A stretch of DNA of 28,925 nucleotides from Bacteroidales bacterium. Lineage in GTDB: Bacteria > Bacteroidota > Bacteroidia > Bacteroidales > 4484-276. Where the stretch lies: assembly GCA_018400545.1 (NCBI GenBank), contig JAGYLT010000003.1:1-28925 (forward strand), written 5' to 3'. This document shows, in pieces, positions 16,292 through 24,247 of this stretch. The notes under the pieces are model-generated. The model had not been told where the DNA came from and did no database searches. It saw only the letters and a list, made by a program, of their open reading frames with translations. A program made the translations under genes and the position numbers. Position 1 is the stretch's first letter, and every line of letters begins with the position of its first letter.

Positions 16292-19200
16292 TCACATCGA
16301 AATAACCGAAATCCGCTGACGGCCATCCATCTTAACAGAAAGGGGTGATTTAAACCTTACGTGTTTAAAATATTTCCCCTGGCTCACCAGCTCCTGTTTA
16401 TCAAGCAAATCGTACTTGATGTAGCTTTTTGAGAATTCTGGCTGTACGGAAAAGTATCCAACATTCATCGTGGTTACATTGTGGAAGAAATGTGAACCGG
16501 AGGAAGCGTCCAGCGGAAAGCCTTCGAGGCTGGTTTCCACGATGATTCTGGCATTGGAGATTTGCGGCCAAACCACCGGAATGCCAATCCATTTGTCGCG
16601 CGTTCCCCACCTTCCGGGGCCAATCAGGACATATTTCCGGCCATCCGCACCAACCTCTGCATTGATCCGCTCAATTTCATCAGCCATCTCCTGCGTATGC
16701 GCTTTATTAAACTTATCCGGATCAGCGTAAATTACGTCGGTTAAATCCTCTATCACACCATTACCCATGCCTTTATCAGAAAATAAAATCACTTTTTCAT
16801 GGTCGATTTCATCCAGCTTTATTTCATAATCCTCGGCATTGCCAAGCAGTGGCTTAATCTGTAGAAGATAAAATGAGGACTTATAATCTTTGTCCTTGTT
16901 CAGATCGACGGCAAACTCAATTTCCACCGGCGTACCCATGGCCTCTTTCACCACATCCAGCACAACTTCAATGGTTTTCGCCAGGGGGATATAATTGTAT
17001 TTTAGTATGTTGGCAAAATTAATGATGCGAGGCCCGTACTGATTCAACCCGGGTGAAATGGCATTATTTTCGGGATTGTAAACCGAGGCGCAATGGCGCA
17101 ATGTACCATGCCTTTCCGCATCATCGATGTCCAGCCTGCGAAGACCGGCCATATCACCCTCCAATAAATCGATTTTTTTCTTTTTCAGGTCAACAGCAAA
17201 ATAATGCACCTGCGAGTTTTTATGCTGATCCTTGGGTGAGTTAATTTCCACGTTTGGATATTTCGGTGAAAACCGGTAGGCTTTCTCCCCTTCTACCACA
17301 TATTTTCCCAGACCAACCGCCATCACAGCAAACCCTTCATCGGGCTTCATGTGCGAAACCGGATAATAATTGTACGATTGCGCCACACCGCTGATGTGGG
17401 GATAAAAAACATCGTCATACTGGTTACCCACCACTTCCTGGATCACCACAGCCATTTTTTCCTCTTCTATCTTATAATTCACAGCCTTGATATAGTCGCG
17501 GGCCATTTTTGAAAACACCGATGCAAATACCAGCTTGATGGCGTCCTTAAGCTGCTGCAGCCTGACGTTGATATCCTGATGGTTGTTGGGCAAAATGTAG
17601 GTTTCGAAAATGCCCGCAAAAGGTTGCATCTGGGAATCTTCAAACAATCCTGATGACCTGACCGCCAGTGGCTTCCTGATCAATTCCAGGATTACCTTCA
17701 ACTTTTTGGTGAGGGTATCCGTGAGCCGCCCTTCGATAAACCGTTTTTTGATCACCTCATAATCCGTTTCATGCCAAACGATTTCATATAAATTGTTCCG
17801 CTCCATGAAATAGGAAAACTCTTCTGTGCCGATGACGGAAGTTTTGGGTGCCCGGATATTGATATTCGGGATGTATTTATTGAAATCATAATTGTAAATC
17901 AGGGTATTGATGAATGCCAGCCCCCTACCCTTTCCGCCAAGCGATCCGGGGACAAGGTTCACCACATTGCTCTCCTCAAGCACGGCATTTCTGTCGAAAG
18001 GAATAATTTTTCCCTTGTTCTGCTCATTCCTGAATTTCTGGATGATGTTGATCAGATACTCCCGTAGTCCAGACGGGCTCTTAAAATCGGTAACCTTGTG
18101 GGGGTTGATGATTTTGGCCACCTGGATTTCGCCCCTGGCCATGAGCCAAAGCGAAAAGTGATCGCGGCGCGCGTGATAAATCAGCGATTCGTCGGGGATG
18201 GTGCGTAAATGCCTTTCGAATTCGCGCAACGATTTGGCAATGGCAATCTGCGCTCCTTTGCGGTCGCGATAAATGAAGTTGCCAAATCCGAGGTAGTGGG
18301 TGATGAAGCTTTTAAAATCCTGCTCCAGCGTTTCCGAATCTTTATTAATGAAACTGGCCCTGAGCTTATAAGCCACATCGCCATTCGATTCATCCGACGA
18401 CTGGATAACCATCGGCAAGTCTTTGATTTGCGTTTTGATTAGCCTGGCCAGCCTGAACCCGGCATCTGAATCCCATTCACCCTCACGCTTAAATTTCACA
18501 TCCGAAATCAGGCAAAGCAGATAATCTTTATAGTTATTGAAGATGGCCAGGGCTTCCTCATAATTTGAGGCCAGCAAAATCTTGGGCCGGGCCCGCATTC
18601 GCAGGACCTTATATAGCTCATCGGTACTCACATCGTCGATGATACGCTTGGTTTGCGCCATCACCACATTATACAGCAGCGGCATGTAGCGTGAATAATA
18701 CTTGGCCGAATCTTCCACCAAAAGGATTACGCGCACCAGCCCTACCTTCGTATCATTTTCCACGTTGATTTTATCCTCCAGGTTCTTTATCATGGCAAAG
18801 AAGATATTGGAATTGCCATTCCAGGCAAACACCCTGTCGATGGTGAGGTTTTCGCCGCGGCGATCTTCAAAATATTTGATGTCGCGATTGTTGTTAAGCA
18901 GAAAATATACAGGAATGTACGGGTATTCCTCCTTGACATCTTTGCTGAGTTCCACAGGCAGTTTTTTGTCGCTGCCTACCATCATAATGATCAGGTCGAA
19001 ATGCTTCGCCTGTAATTGCTCAAAAACCTCTTCGGGACTTGACACACCCGTGATGCGGGGCACTGACGTAAGATTTAGCTGATGATATTCATCCAGTACG
19101 TGTTCCGTAAACCGGCCTTCACGCTCTATGCTGTAGGCATCGTAGAGGTTTGCCACCAGCAGAATCTCCTTCACCTTAAACATCATCAGGTCGTGATAGA

Positions 19201-20161
19201 TGTCGCGGGCCATATTGTTTTTATTCAGGAACTTTTGCAAAAGCTGCTTTCTGGGCGAATCATCCTGGTCGGATTTAGGTGCAGGCTTGGTTTTGTCGCG
19301 GGTTTTTGTGAGAATGGTTTTTCCCTCCACACTGTTGATGTGCCCGGCAATCATCGAGGCCAGGTTTTCGATCAGATGCCGCTCTTCACGCAGGAAAGGC
19401 CCTTCGTCGATGGTAGGAAAAGATTTCAGGTAGAACACTTCGATTACACCATCTTTATTATCGATGGTTTCGAACTCCTGACTCAATTTCCACTGTGTTT
19501 CTTCAAAATTTGAAGTGGTAAACTTCTTATCTTTCCACTTAATTCGCGCCACTGTAAATTCAGGATATTGCCAGGCGCGCGGCAGCAGCAATGCAATTTG
19601 TTGAAGCGATTCTTCGATGGGTTTACCTTGCCGGAGAATGGCCGTAGTTTGGTTGATGCAGGCCAGCTCCTTGAGCCTTTCGGTAGTCTGGCGCGATGTT
19701 TCCATACCCATAACGCTGTTGAGGTAACCACGGATCATCACGGCAATATTGTTGATCAGGTTGCGCTCTTCCTGCAAAAACGGGCCTTCGTCAAGCTCCG
19801 GATATTCTTTTAGGTAGAAAACCTCCACCGAGCCTTTTTTGTTATCAATGGTTTCGAATATCTGCTTTTGCACCCATTGAGACTCTTCAAAATAGGGGCT
19901 TACATATTTTTCGCCTTCATAAATTATCCTTGCGACGGTTTGCTCCGGATATTGCCAGCCATCAGGTAGTATCGAAACAACCTTTTGCAGGGATTCCTCC
20001 ACAGGATGTTCCTCCCTGAGCACTTCATTGGTTTTATTAATGGTATCCAGCTCTTTGAGCCGTTCCCGGTTTTCGTGTGCAAGTTTGGAGAGGTCTTCAG
20101 GTGTGTAACTGTGCGGGTCCATATCTGATCTGAATTTAGTTGAACGACCAAAGTAAAACAT
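16292..20161 (-). CDS. Multidomain sensor/receiver protein with PPDK/PEP-synthase-type ATP-grasp domain
   Basis: A 1289-residue cytoplasmic protein. Residues 34-149 and 162-277 are two gap-free copies of one module (about 59% identical by hand count; shared WQYPE, FETIDNK, DEGPFL, EER), resembling the GAF-like module seen in bacterial sensor kinases. Residues about 330-465 look like a receiver fold without a clear phospho-acceptor (FDLIIMMVGSD). Residues about 475-620 look like a complete receiver: Glu483/Asp484, Asp554, Ser588/589, Lys607. Residues about 735-1105 are the PPDK N-terminal ATP-grasp domain (GSLGGKGRGLAF, then PLAVRSSGLFEDS, then EIEFAVD and YLLQIKP). The end (about 1125-1289) carries GPGRWGTRDKWIGIPV and SGSHFFHN. 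No TSHAA phosphohistidine segment and no PEP-binding barrel exist. The ATG at 20161 is the longest start; 20122 is an alternative. It is divergent from a response regulator and near ppdK. Enzymatic activity is unknown. Confidence 0.8.
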   Translation of the reverse strand: MFYFGRSTKFRSDMDPHSYTPEDLSKLAHENRERLKELDTINKTNEVLREEHPVEESLQKVVSILPDGWQYPEQTVARIIYEGEKYVSPYFEESQWVQKQIFETIDNKKGSVEVFYLKEYPELDEGPFLQEERNLINNIAVMIRGYLNSVMGMETSRQTTERLKELACINQTTAILRQGKPIEESLQQIALLLPRAWQYPEFTVARIKWKDKKFTTSNFEETQWKLSQEFETIDNKDGVIEVFYLKSFPTIDEGPFLREERHLIENLASMIAGHINSVEGKTILTKTRDKTKPAPKSDQDDSPRKQLLQKFLNKNNMARDIYHDLMMFKVKEILLVANLYDAYSIEREGRFTEHVLDEYHQLNLTSVPRITGVSSPEEVFEQLQAKHFDLIIMMVGSDKKLPVELSKDVKEEYPYIPVYFLLNNNRDIKYFEDRRGENLTIDRVFAWNGNSNIFFAMIKNLEDKINVENDTKVGLVRVILLVEDSAKYYSRYMPLLYNVVMAQTKRIIDDVSTDELYKVLRMRARPKILLASNYEEALAIFNNYKDYLLCLISDVKFKREGEWDSDAGFRLARLIKTQIKDLPMVIQSSDESNGDVAYKLRASFINKDSETLEQDFKSFITHYLGFGNFIYRDRKGAQIAIAKSLREFERHLRTIPDESLIYHARRDHFSLWLMARGEIQVAKIINPHKVTDFKSPSGLREYLINIIQKFRNEQNKGKIIPFDRNAVLEESNVVNLVPGSLGGKGRGLAFINTLIYNYDFNKYIPNINIRAPKTSVIGTEEFSYFMERNNLYEIVWHETDYEVIKKRFIEGRLTDTLTKKLKVILELIRKPLAVRSSGLFEDSQMQPFAGIFETYILPNNHQDINVRLQQLKDAIKLVFASVFSKMARDYIKAVNYKIEEEKMAVVIQEVVGNQYDDVFYPHISGVAQSYNYYPVSHMKPDEGFAVMAVGLGKYVVEGEKAYRFSPKYPNVEINSPKDQHKNSQVHYFAVDLKKKKIDLLEGDMAGLRRLDIDDAERHGTLRHCASVYNPENNAISPGLNQYGPRIINFANILKYNYIPLAKTIEVVLDVVKEAMGTPVEIEFAVDLNKDKDYKSSFYLLQIKPLLGNAEDYEIKLDEIDHEKVILFSDKGMGNGVIEDLTDVIYADPDKFNKAHTQEMADEIERINAEVGADGRKYVLIGPGRWGTRDKWIGIPVVWPQISNARIIVETSLEGFPLDASSGSHFFHNVTTMNVGYFSVQPEFSKSYIKYDLLDKQELVSQGKYFKHVRFKSPLSVKMDGRQRISVISM

Positions 20162-20367
20162 TTTCTGTTAAAGAATTAACAATCAATTCGATTTCTTTTT
20201 TCACAGCAAAAATGCAGGGATTTGGTGATCGATTACAAAAGTAAAAACGAAAATTCCAAATGAGAATTTTGGCAGTAAGGAAAATGATCCGGCACCACAG
20301 CTTTACAGATTTTAATTGTAAATTCGCCAAAATTTTTTCAGCGCCAGTATTGCGATAACCATTGAAC

Positions 20368-21033
20368 ATGAGCACAATAAAGGTCATCCATATTGATGAA
20401 CACCCCATCGTAAGAGCCGGGATTCAATCTGTTTTATCAACTGCTACGGATATTGAAATCGTTGCATCTGTAAAAAATGTGGATGCTTTTTTTGAAGAAA
20501 TGAAGCATATCCCCGCTACTTTTATTCAGGTGGTGATGTTCGATATCTATTCGCCGAATGACCTTGAAGTGGAGAGCATCCGCAGGATAAGGAAAGCTTA
20601 CGGCAAGCTCAATATTTTAGTTATGGCGATGTACTCCAACGAAAGTTTCATCCTGAAATCCATTAAAGCCGGGGCCAAGGGCATGCTATCAAACCAAACC
20701 AACCGCAACGAAATTGTGGAAGCGATGTACACCCTGCGCAACGGCTATGAATATCTCGGCAAATCCATTACCAACATTGTGCTGAACAGTTACCTGAACC
20801 GCTCCAAAACCGGTGAAAACTTCCAGGATGATATGGCACAGCTTTCTCTCCGGGAGCTCGAAGTACTAAAACTTTTTGGCGAGGGTATGACCAACCAGGA
20901 AATTGCCGACAAGCTTTTTATTTCCATCCGTACCGTGGAATCCCACAAAACCAACATCATGAAAAAAATCAACCTTCGCACCACCGTTGACCTGGTGAAA
21001 TTCGCCATCCGGAATAATATTGTAGAAGTGTAG
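20368..21033 (+). CDS. NarL/LuxR-family DNA-binding response regulator
   Basis: A 221-residue two-component transcription factor. The receiver domain (1-120) begins IKVIHIDEHPIVRAGIQSVL with acidic residues Asp10/Glu11, has the phospho-acceptor Asp59 in VVMFDIYSP and the conserved lysine in SIKAGAKGML. The C-terminal LuxR-type helix-turn-helix is clear: LSLRELEVLKLFGEGMTNQE, then IADKLFISIRTVESHKTNIM (about 155-195). The ATG at 20368 is preferred over a TTG two codons upstream. No histidine kinase is adjacent. It is transcribed away from the sensor/receiver/ATP-grasp gene across a 206-base gap and faces ppdK, so either neighbour could be its target or partner. TAAATTCG at 20319-20326 is a weak promoter candidate. 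Confidence 0.92.
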   Translation: MSTIKVIHIDEHPIVRAGIQSVLSTATDIEIVASVKNVDAFFEEMKHIPATFIQVVMFDIYSPNDLEVESIRRIRKAYGKLNILVMAMYSNESFILKSIKAGAKGMLSNQTNRNEIVEAMYTLRNGYEYLGKSITNIVLNSYLNRSKTGENFQDDMAQLSLRELEVLKLFGEGMTNQEIADKLFISIRTVESHKTNIMKKINLRTTVDLVKFAIRNNIVEV

Positions 21034-21041
21034 GGAGGATG

Positions 21042-21097
21042 TTGGTGATTAGTTAATTGGTTATTCGTTATTGGTAATTGGTGATTGGTTATTCGTT
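21042..21097. repeat. Short AT-rich direct repeats
   Basis: TTGGTTATTCGTT occurs at 21057-21069 and 21085-21097 (28 bases apart), and TTGGTGATT at 21042-21050 and 21078-21086. Just downstream, GATTCGGGA repeats at 21141-21149 and 21158-21166, and a 9-bp inverted repeat pairs 21160-21168 with 21182-21190. Together they fill the space between the response regulator stop and the terminator; no gene is visible there. Confidence 0.7.
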
Positions 21098-21213
21098 TTT
21101 CGTTAGTTTCGAAGTTTCGGGAGAAATTCCGATAGTTTACGATTCGGGAAACGCAGTGATTCGGGATTATTCCCCAAATTCAATCCCGAAAATCCGGGAG
21201 CATTCATTTCTAT

Positions 21214-21245
21214 AAAAAAAAGGCCACCCAACGGGCAGCCTTTTT
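21214..21245. terminator. Bidirectional terminator between response regulator and ppdK
   Basis: An A-rich left arm (21214-21224, ending AGGC) pairs with GCC plus a T-run (21238-21245), and inside it CCC (21227-21229) pairs with GGG (21233-21235) across small CA internal loops. It lies between convergent genes and has T-tracts on both strands. Confidence 0.8.
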
Positions 21246-21267
21246 ATATCTGTTTCAGAAGCATCAA

Positions 21268-24036
21268 TTACTTCTTCTTGCTTTTCTTGGCAGCTTTTTT
21301 GGCCATTTCTTCTTTCACCTGGGCCTGCGCTGCAGCCAAACGTGCAATCGGCACGCGGTAAGGCGAACAACTTACATAGTTGAAGCCAAGTGTATGGCAG
21401 AACTCAACGGATGAAGGTTCTCCACCATGCTCACCACAGATACCAATTTTGATATCCTTGCGGGTTTTGCGGCCTTTCTTAACTGCAATCTCCATGAGTT
21501 GACCAACTCCTTCCTGGTCGAGCACCTGGAATGGATCGTGCTTAAGAATGTTCTTGTCGAGATAAACCTTCAGGAATTTTCCGGCATCATCACGTGAATA
21601 ACCGAAAGTCATCTGTGTGAGGTCGTTTGTTCCGAATGAGAAGAACTCTGCTGATTCGGCAATTTCGTCGGCGGTGAGGGCTGCTCTTGGCACCTCGATC
21701 ATGGTACCCACGAGGTGATCCACGGAATCATTACGCTCTTCGAAAACCTGCTTGATAGTATCGCGAACAATTTGCTCCTGCATTTTCATTTCAGCTTTAT
21801 TACCCGTGAGCGGAATCATAATCTCAGGCTTGGCAATTATGCCACGCTGCTTAAGGTTGAGCGCTGCTTCGATGATAGCACGTGCCTGCATTTCTGAAAT
21901 TTCAGGGTATGTATTTCCAAGGCGGCAACCACGGTGGCCAAGCATTGGGTTAAACTCTGAAAGATCTTCAACTTTTGCCTTGATCACTTCAGCACTAACA
22001 CCCATCACATCAGCCATTTCCTGCTGGCCTTTATCATCGTGAGGAACAAATTCGTGCAATGGCGGGTCAAGCAAACGAACAGTTACAGGAAGATCCTGCA
22101 TGGCTTCGAAAATGCCTTCGAAATCGCTGCGCTGAATCGGGAGCAGCTTTTCGAGTGCTTTTCTGCGACCTGTTTCATTTTCAGCAAGAATCATCTCACG
22201 CATAGCAATAATACGGTCGCCTTCGAAGAACATATGTTCAGTACGACAAAGGCCAATACCCTGTGCTCCAAAGTTGCGTGCTATGGTTGAATCTTTTGGT
22301 GTATCTGCATTTGTACGAACCAGCATTTTTGAGAAGTTGTCAGACAGATCCATCAATTTACCAAAATCACCGCTGAGGTCGGGATCGATGGTATGAATTT
22401 TACCTTCGTAAACTTCGCCGGTTGAACCGTTGAGTGAGATCCAGTCGCCTTCTTTGAAAGTTTTTCCTTCAGAAACCAGTTTTCTTTCCTTGTAGTTGAT
22501 CTTTACACCGCCAGCACCTGAAACACAGCATTTTCCCATACCACGGGCAACAACCGCTGCGTGTGAAGTCATACCGCCACGTGCCGTGAGAATACCCCGG
22601 GCAGCATCCATACCGCTTAAATCTTCAGGAGATGTTTCGATACGTACCAGTATTACATCATGTCCTTTTTCTTTCCATTCTTCGGCTTCATCGGCATGGA
22701 AAACGATCTGGCCGGTTGCAGCACCCGGAGATGCAGGCAAACCTTTGGCCACTACATTTGCACCTTCAAGCGCTTTCTTTTCAAAAACAGGGTGGAGCAA
22801 TTCATCCAGTTTGTTAGGCTCAACGCGGAGCAATGCTTCACGCTTATTGATCTTCTTCTCGTCAAGCAAATCCATGGCAATCTTAACCATGGCAGCACCT
22901 GTGCGCTTACCGTTACGTGTTTGCAGCAGCCAGAGCTTTCCATCCTGGATGGTGAACTCGAGGTCCTGCATATCTTTATAATGGTTTTCGAGTGATTTCT
23001 GGATTTTAAAGAGCTCTTTGTAAACTTTCGGCATGGCTTCTTCGAGTGACGGGAAGTCGGCTATCCTTTCTTCCTCACCAATTCCCTGAAGTTTACCCCA
23101 ACGTTGCGATCCTTCCCTGGTGATCTGCTGTGGTGTCCTGATACCGGCAACCACGTCTTCACCCTGTGCATCGATCAGATACTCACCGTTAAAAATATCT
23201 TCGCCTGTGCCAGCATCTCTGGTAAAGGCAACACCAGTAGCAGAGTTGTTACCCATATTTCCAAACACCATGGCCTGCACGTTTACGGCTGTTCCCCATT
23301 CTGCAGGAATATTATTCAATCGGCGGTACACAATCGCACGGTTATTCATCCAGCTATTGAACACAGCACTTACTGAAGACCAGAGCTGTTCCCACGGATC
23401 TGTCGGGAAGTCTTTTCCGGTTTTTTCTTTGATGGCAGCTTTAAATCTGCTTACGAGATCTTTAAGATCATCTGTTGTGAGATCAAGGTCTTTTTCAACA
23501 CCTTTTTCTTCTTTCACCTGGTCGATGATCACCTCAAACGGATCTTCCTCTTCTTTCGATTCCGGCTTCAAACCCATAACCACATCGCCAAACATCTGAA
23601 CAAAGCGGCGGTATGAATCCCATGCAAAGCGCTCGTTACCGGTTTTTGCGGCAATACCCTGAACGGCATCGTCATTCAATCCGAGGTTAAGTACTGTATC
23701 CATCATACCGGGCATAGAAGCGCGGGCACCTGAACGTACGGAGAGCAAACAGGGGTCTTTCTTGTCACCAAATTTGGTGCCCATGATTTTCTCTACCTGC
23801 TTCACAGCCTTCTTCACTTCATCAGTGATCAGGCCGAATATATAATCTGCACCTTTCTCATTGTAAAGGGTGCACGCTTCGGTTGTAATGGTAAATCCCG
23901 GAGGAACCGGTACACCGATGAGATTCATCTCTGCAAGGTTAGCTCCTTTTCCGCCGAGGAGGTTCTTCATTGTGGCATTACCTTCAGCTTTTCCGTCACC
24001 AAAGGAATAAACAAATTTTTCTTTCTTTTTCGCCAT
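21268..24036 (-). CDS. ppdK: Pyruvate, phosphate dikinase
   Basis: A 922-residue cytoplasmic enzyme that interconverts pyruvate, ATP and phosphate with PEP, AMP and pyrophosphate. The N-terminal ATP-grasp domain shows MKNLLGGKGANLAEM (23-37), then LLSVRSGARASMPGMMDTVL (97-116) and FTIQDGKLWLLQTRNGKRT. The swivelling domain has GGMTSHAAVVARGMGKCC with phospho-carrier His492 and the preceding Thr490 that in plant and some bacterial enzymes is the regulatory phosphosite. The C-terminal PEP/pyruvate barrel has GTMIEVPRAALTADEIA and the catalytic cysteine near 867 in CGEHGGEPS. Length is normal and a Lys-rich tail ends the protein. I chose the ATG at 24036 (MAKKKEKFVYSFGDG); an in-frame extension to 24102 adds residues unlike the family and overlaps the promoter candidate. 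It neighbours a sensor-fused ATP-grasp gene and a response regulator. Confidence 0.97.
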   Translation of the reverse strand: MAKKKEKFVYSFGDGKAEGNATMKNLLGGKGANLAEMNLIGVPVPPGFTITTEACTLYNEKGADYIFGLITDEVKKAVKQVEKIMGTKFGDKKDPCLLSVRSGARASMPGMMDTVLNLGLNDDAVQGIAAKTGNERFAWDSYRRFVQMFGDVVMGLKPESKEEEDPFEVIIDQVKEEKGVEKDLDLTTDDLKDLVSRFKAAIKEKTGKDFPTDPWEQLWSSVSAVFNSWMNNRAIVYRRLNNIPAEWGTAVNVQAMVFGNMGNNSATGVAFTRDAGTGEDIFNGEYLIDAQGEDVVAGIRTPQQITREGSQRWGKLQGIGEEERIADFPSLEEAMPKVYKELFKIQKSLENHYKDMQDLEFTIQDGKLWLLQTRNGKRTGAAMVKIAMDLLDEKKINKREALLRVEPNKLDELLHPVFEKKALEGANVVAKGLPASPGAATGQIVFHADEAEEWKEKGHDVILVRIETSPEDLSGMDAARGILTARGGMTSHAAVVARGMGKCCVSGAGGVKINYKERKLVSEGKTFKEGDWISLNGSTGEVYEGKIHTIDPDLSGDFGKLMDLSDNFSKMLVRTNADTPKDSTIARNFGAQGIGLCRTEHMFFEGDRIIAMREMILAENETGRRKALEKLLPIQRSDFEGIFEAMQDLPVTVRLLDPPLHEFVPHDDKGQQEMADVMGVSAEVIKAKVEDLSEFNPMLGHRGCRLGNTYPEISEMQARAIIEAALNLKQRGIIAKPEIMIPLTGNKAEMKMQEQIVRDTIKQVFEERNDSVDHLVGTMIEVPRAALTADEIAESAEFFSFGTNDLTQMTFGYSRDDAGKFLKVYLDKNILKHDPFQVLDQEGVGQLMEIAVKKGRKTRKDIKIGICGEHGGEPSSVEFCHTLGFNYVSCSPYRVPIARLAAAQAQVKEEMAKKAAKKSKKK

Positions 24037-24099
24037 GTTAAAAAAATTATAAATTAACGTTATTAGTTGATTTTCAACACTATAAATTTTTCGAGATGG

Positions 24100-24107
24100 C
24101 AAAATTA
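24100..24107 (-). promoter_or_regulatory. Candidate -7 promoter element for ppdK
   Basis: On the minus strand this reads TAATTTTG, a TAnnTTTG match, giving a start near 24093 and a leader of about 57 bases. It supports the ATG at 24036 over the upstream in-frame start at 24102. No clear -33 element. Confidence 0.4.
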
Positions 24108-24247
24108 AAAATTATAATAATGCATTGGATAAAATGTTTGTTAAGATAAGGTGAAATCGGAGGGCTATAATTCGCCCATTTTTCAAAATCACTATTTTCG
24201 GAACAAAAATTGGTAGCGAAAACCGCATCACTTAACATTATGATAAC

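Noticed and set aside
21160..21190. The 9-bp inverted repeat as a second terminator
   Set aside because: The loop is long and no T-tract follows on either strand; the hairpin at 21214-21245 is the better terminator.
24034..24102. A longer ppdK start at 24102
   Set aside because: The added residues do not resemble PPDK N-termini and overlap the candidate promoter element; ATG at 24036 gives the standard start.
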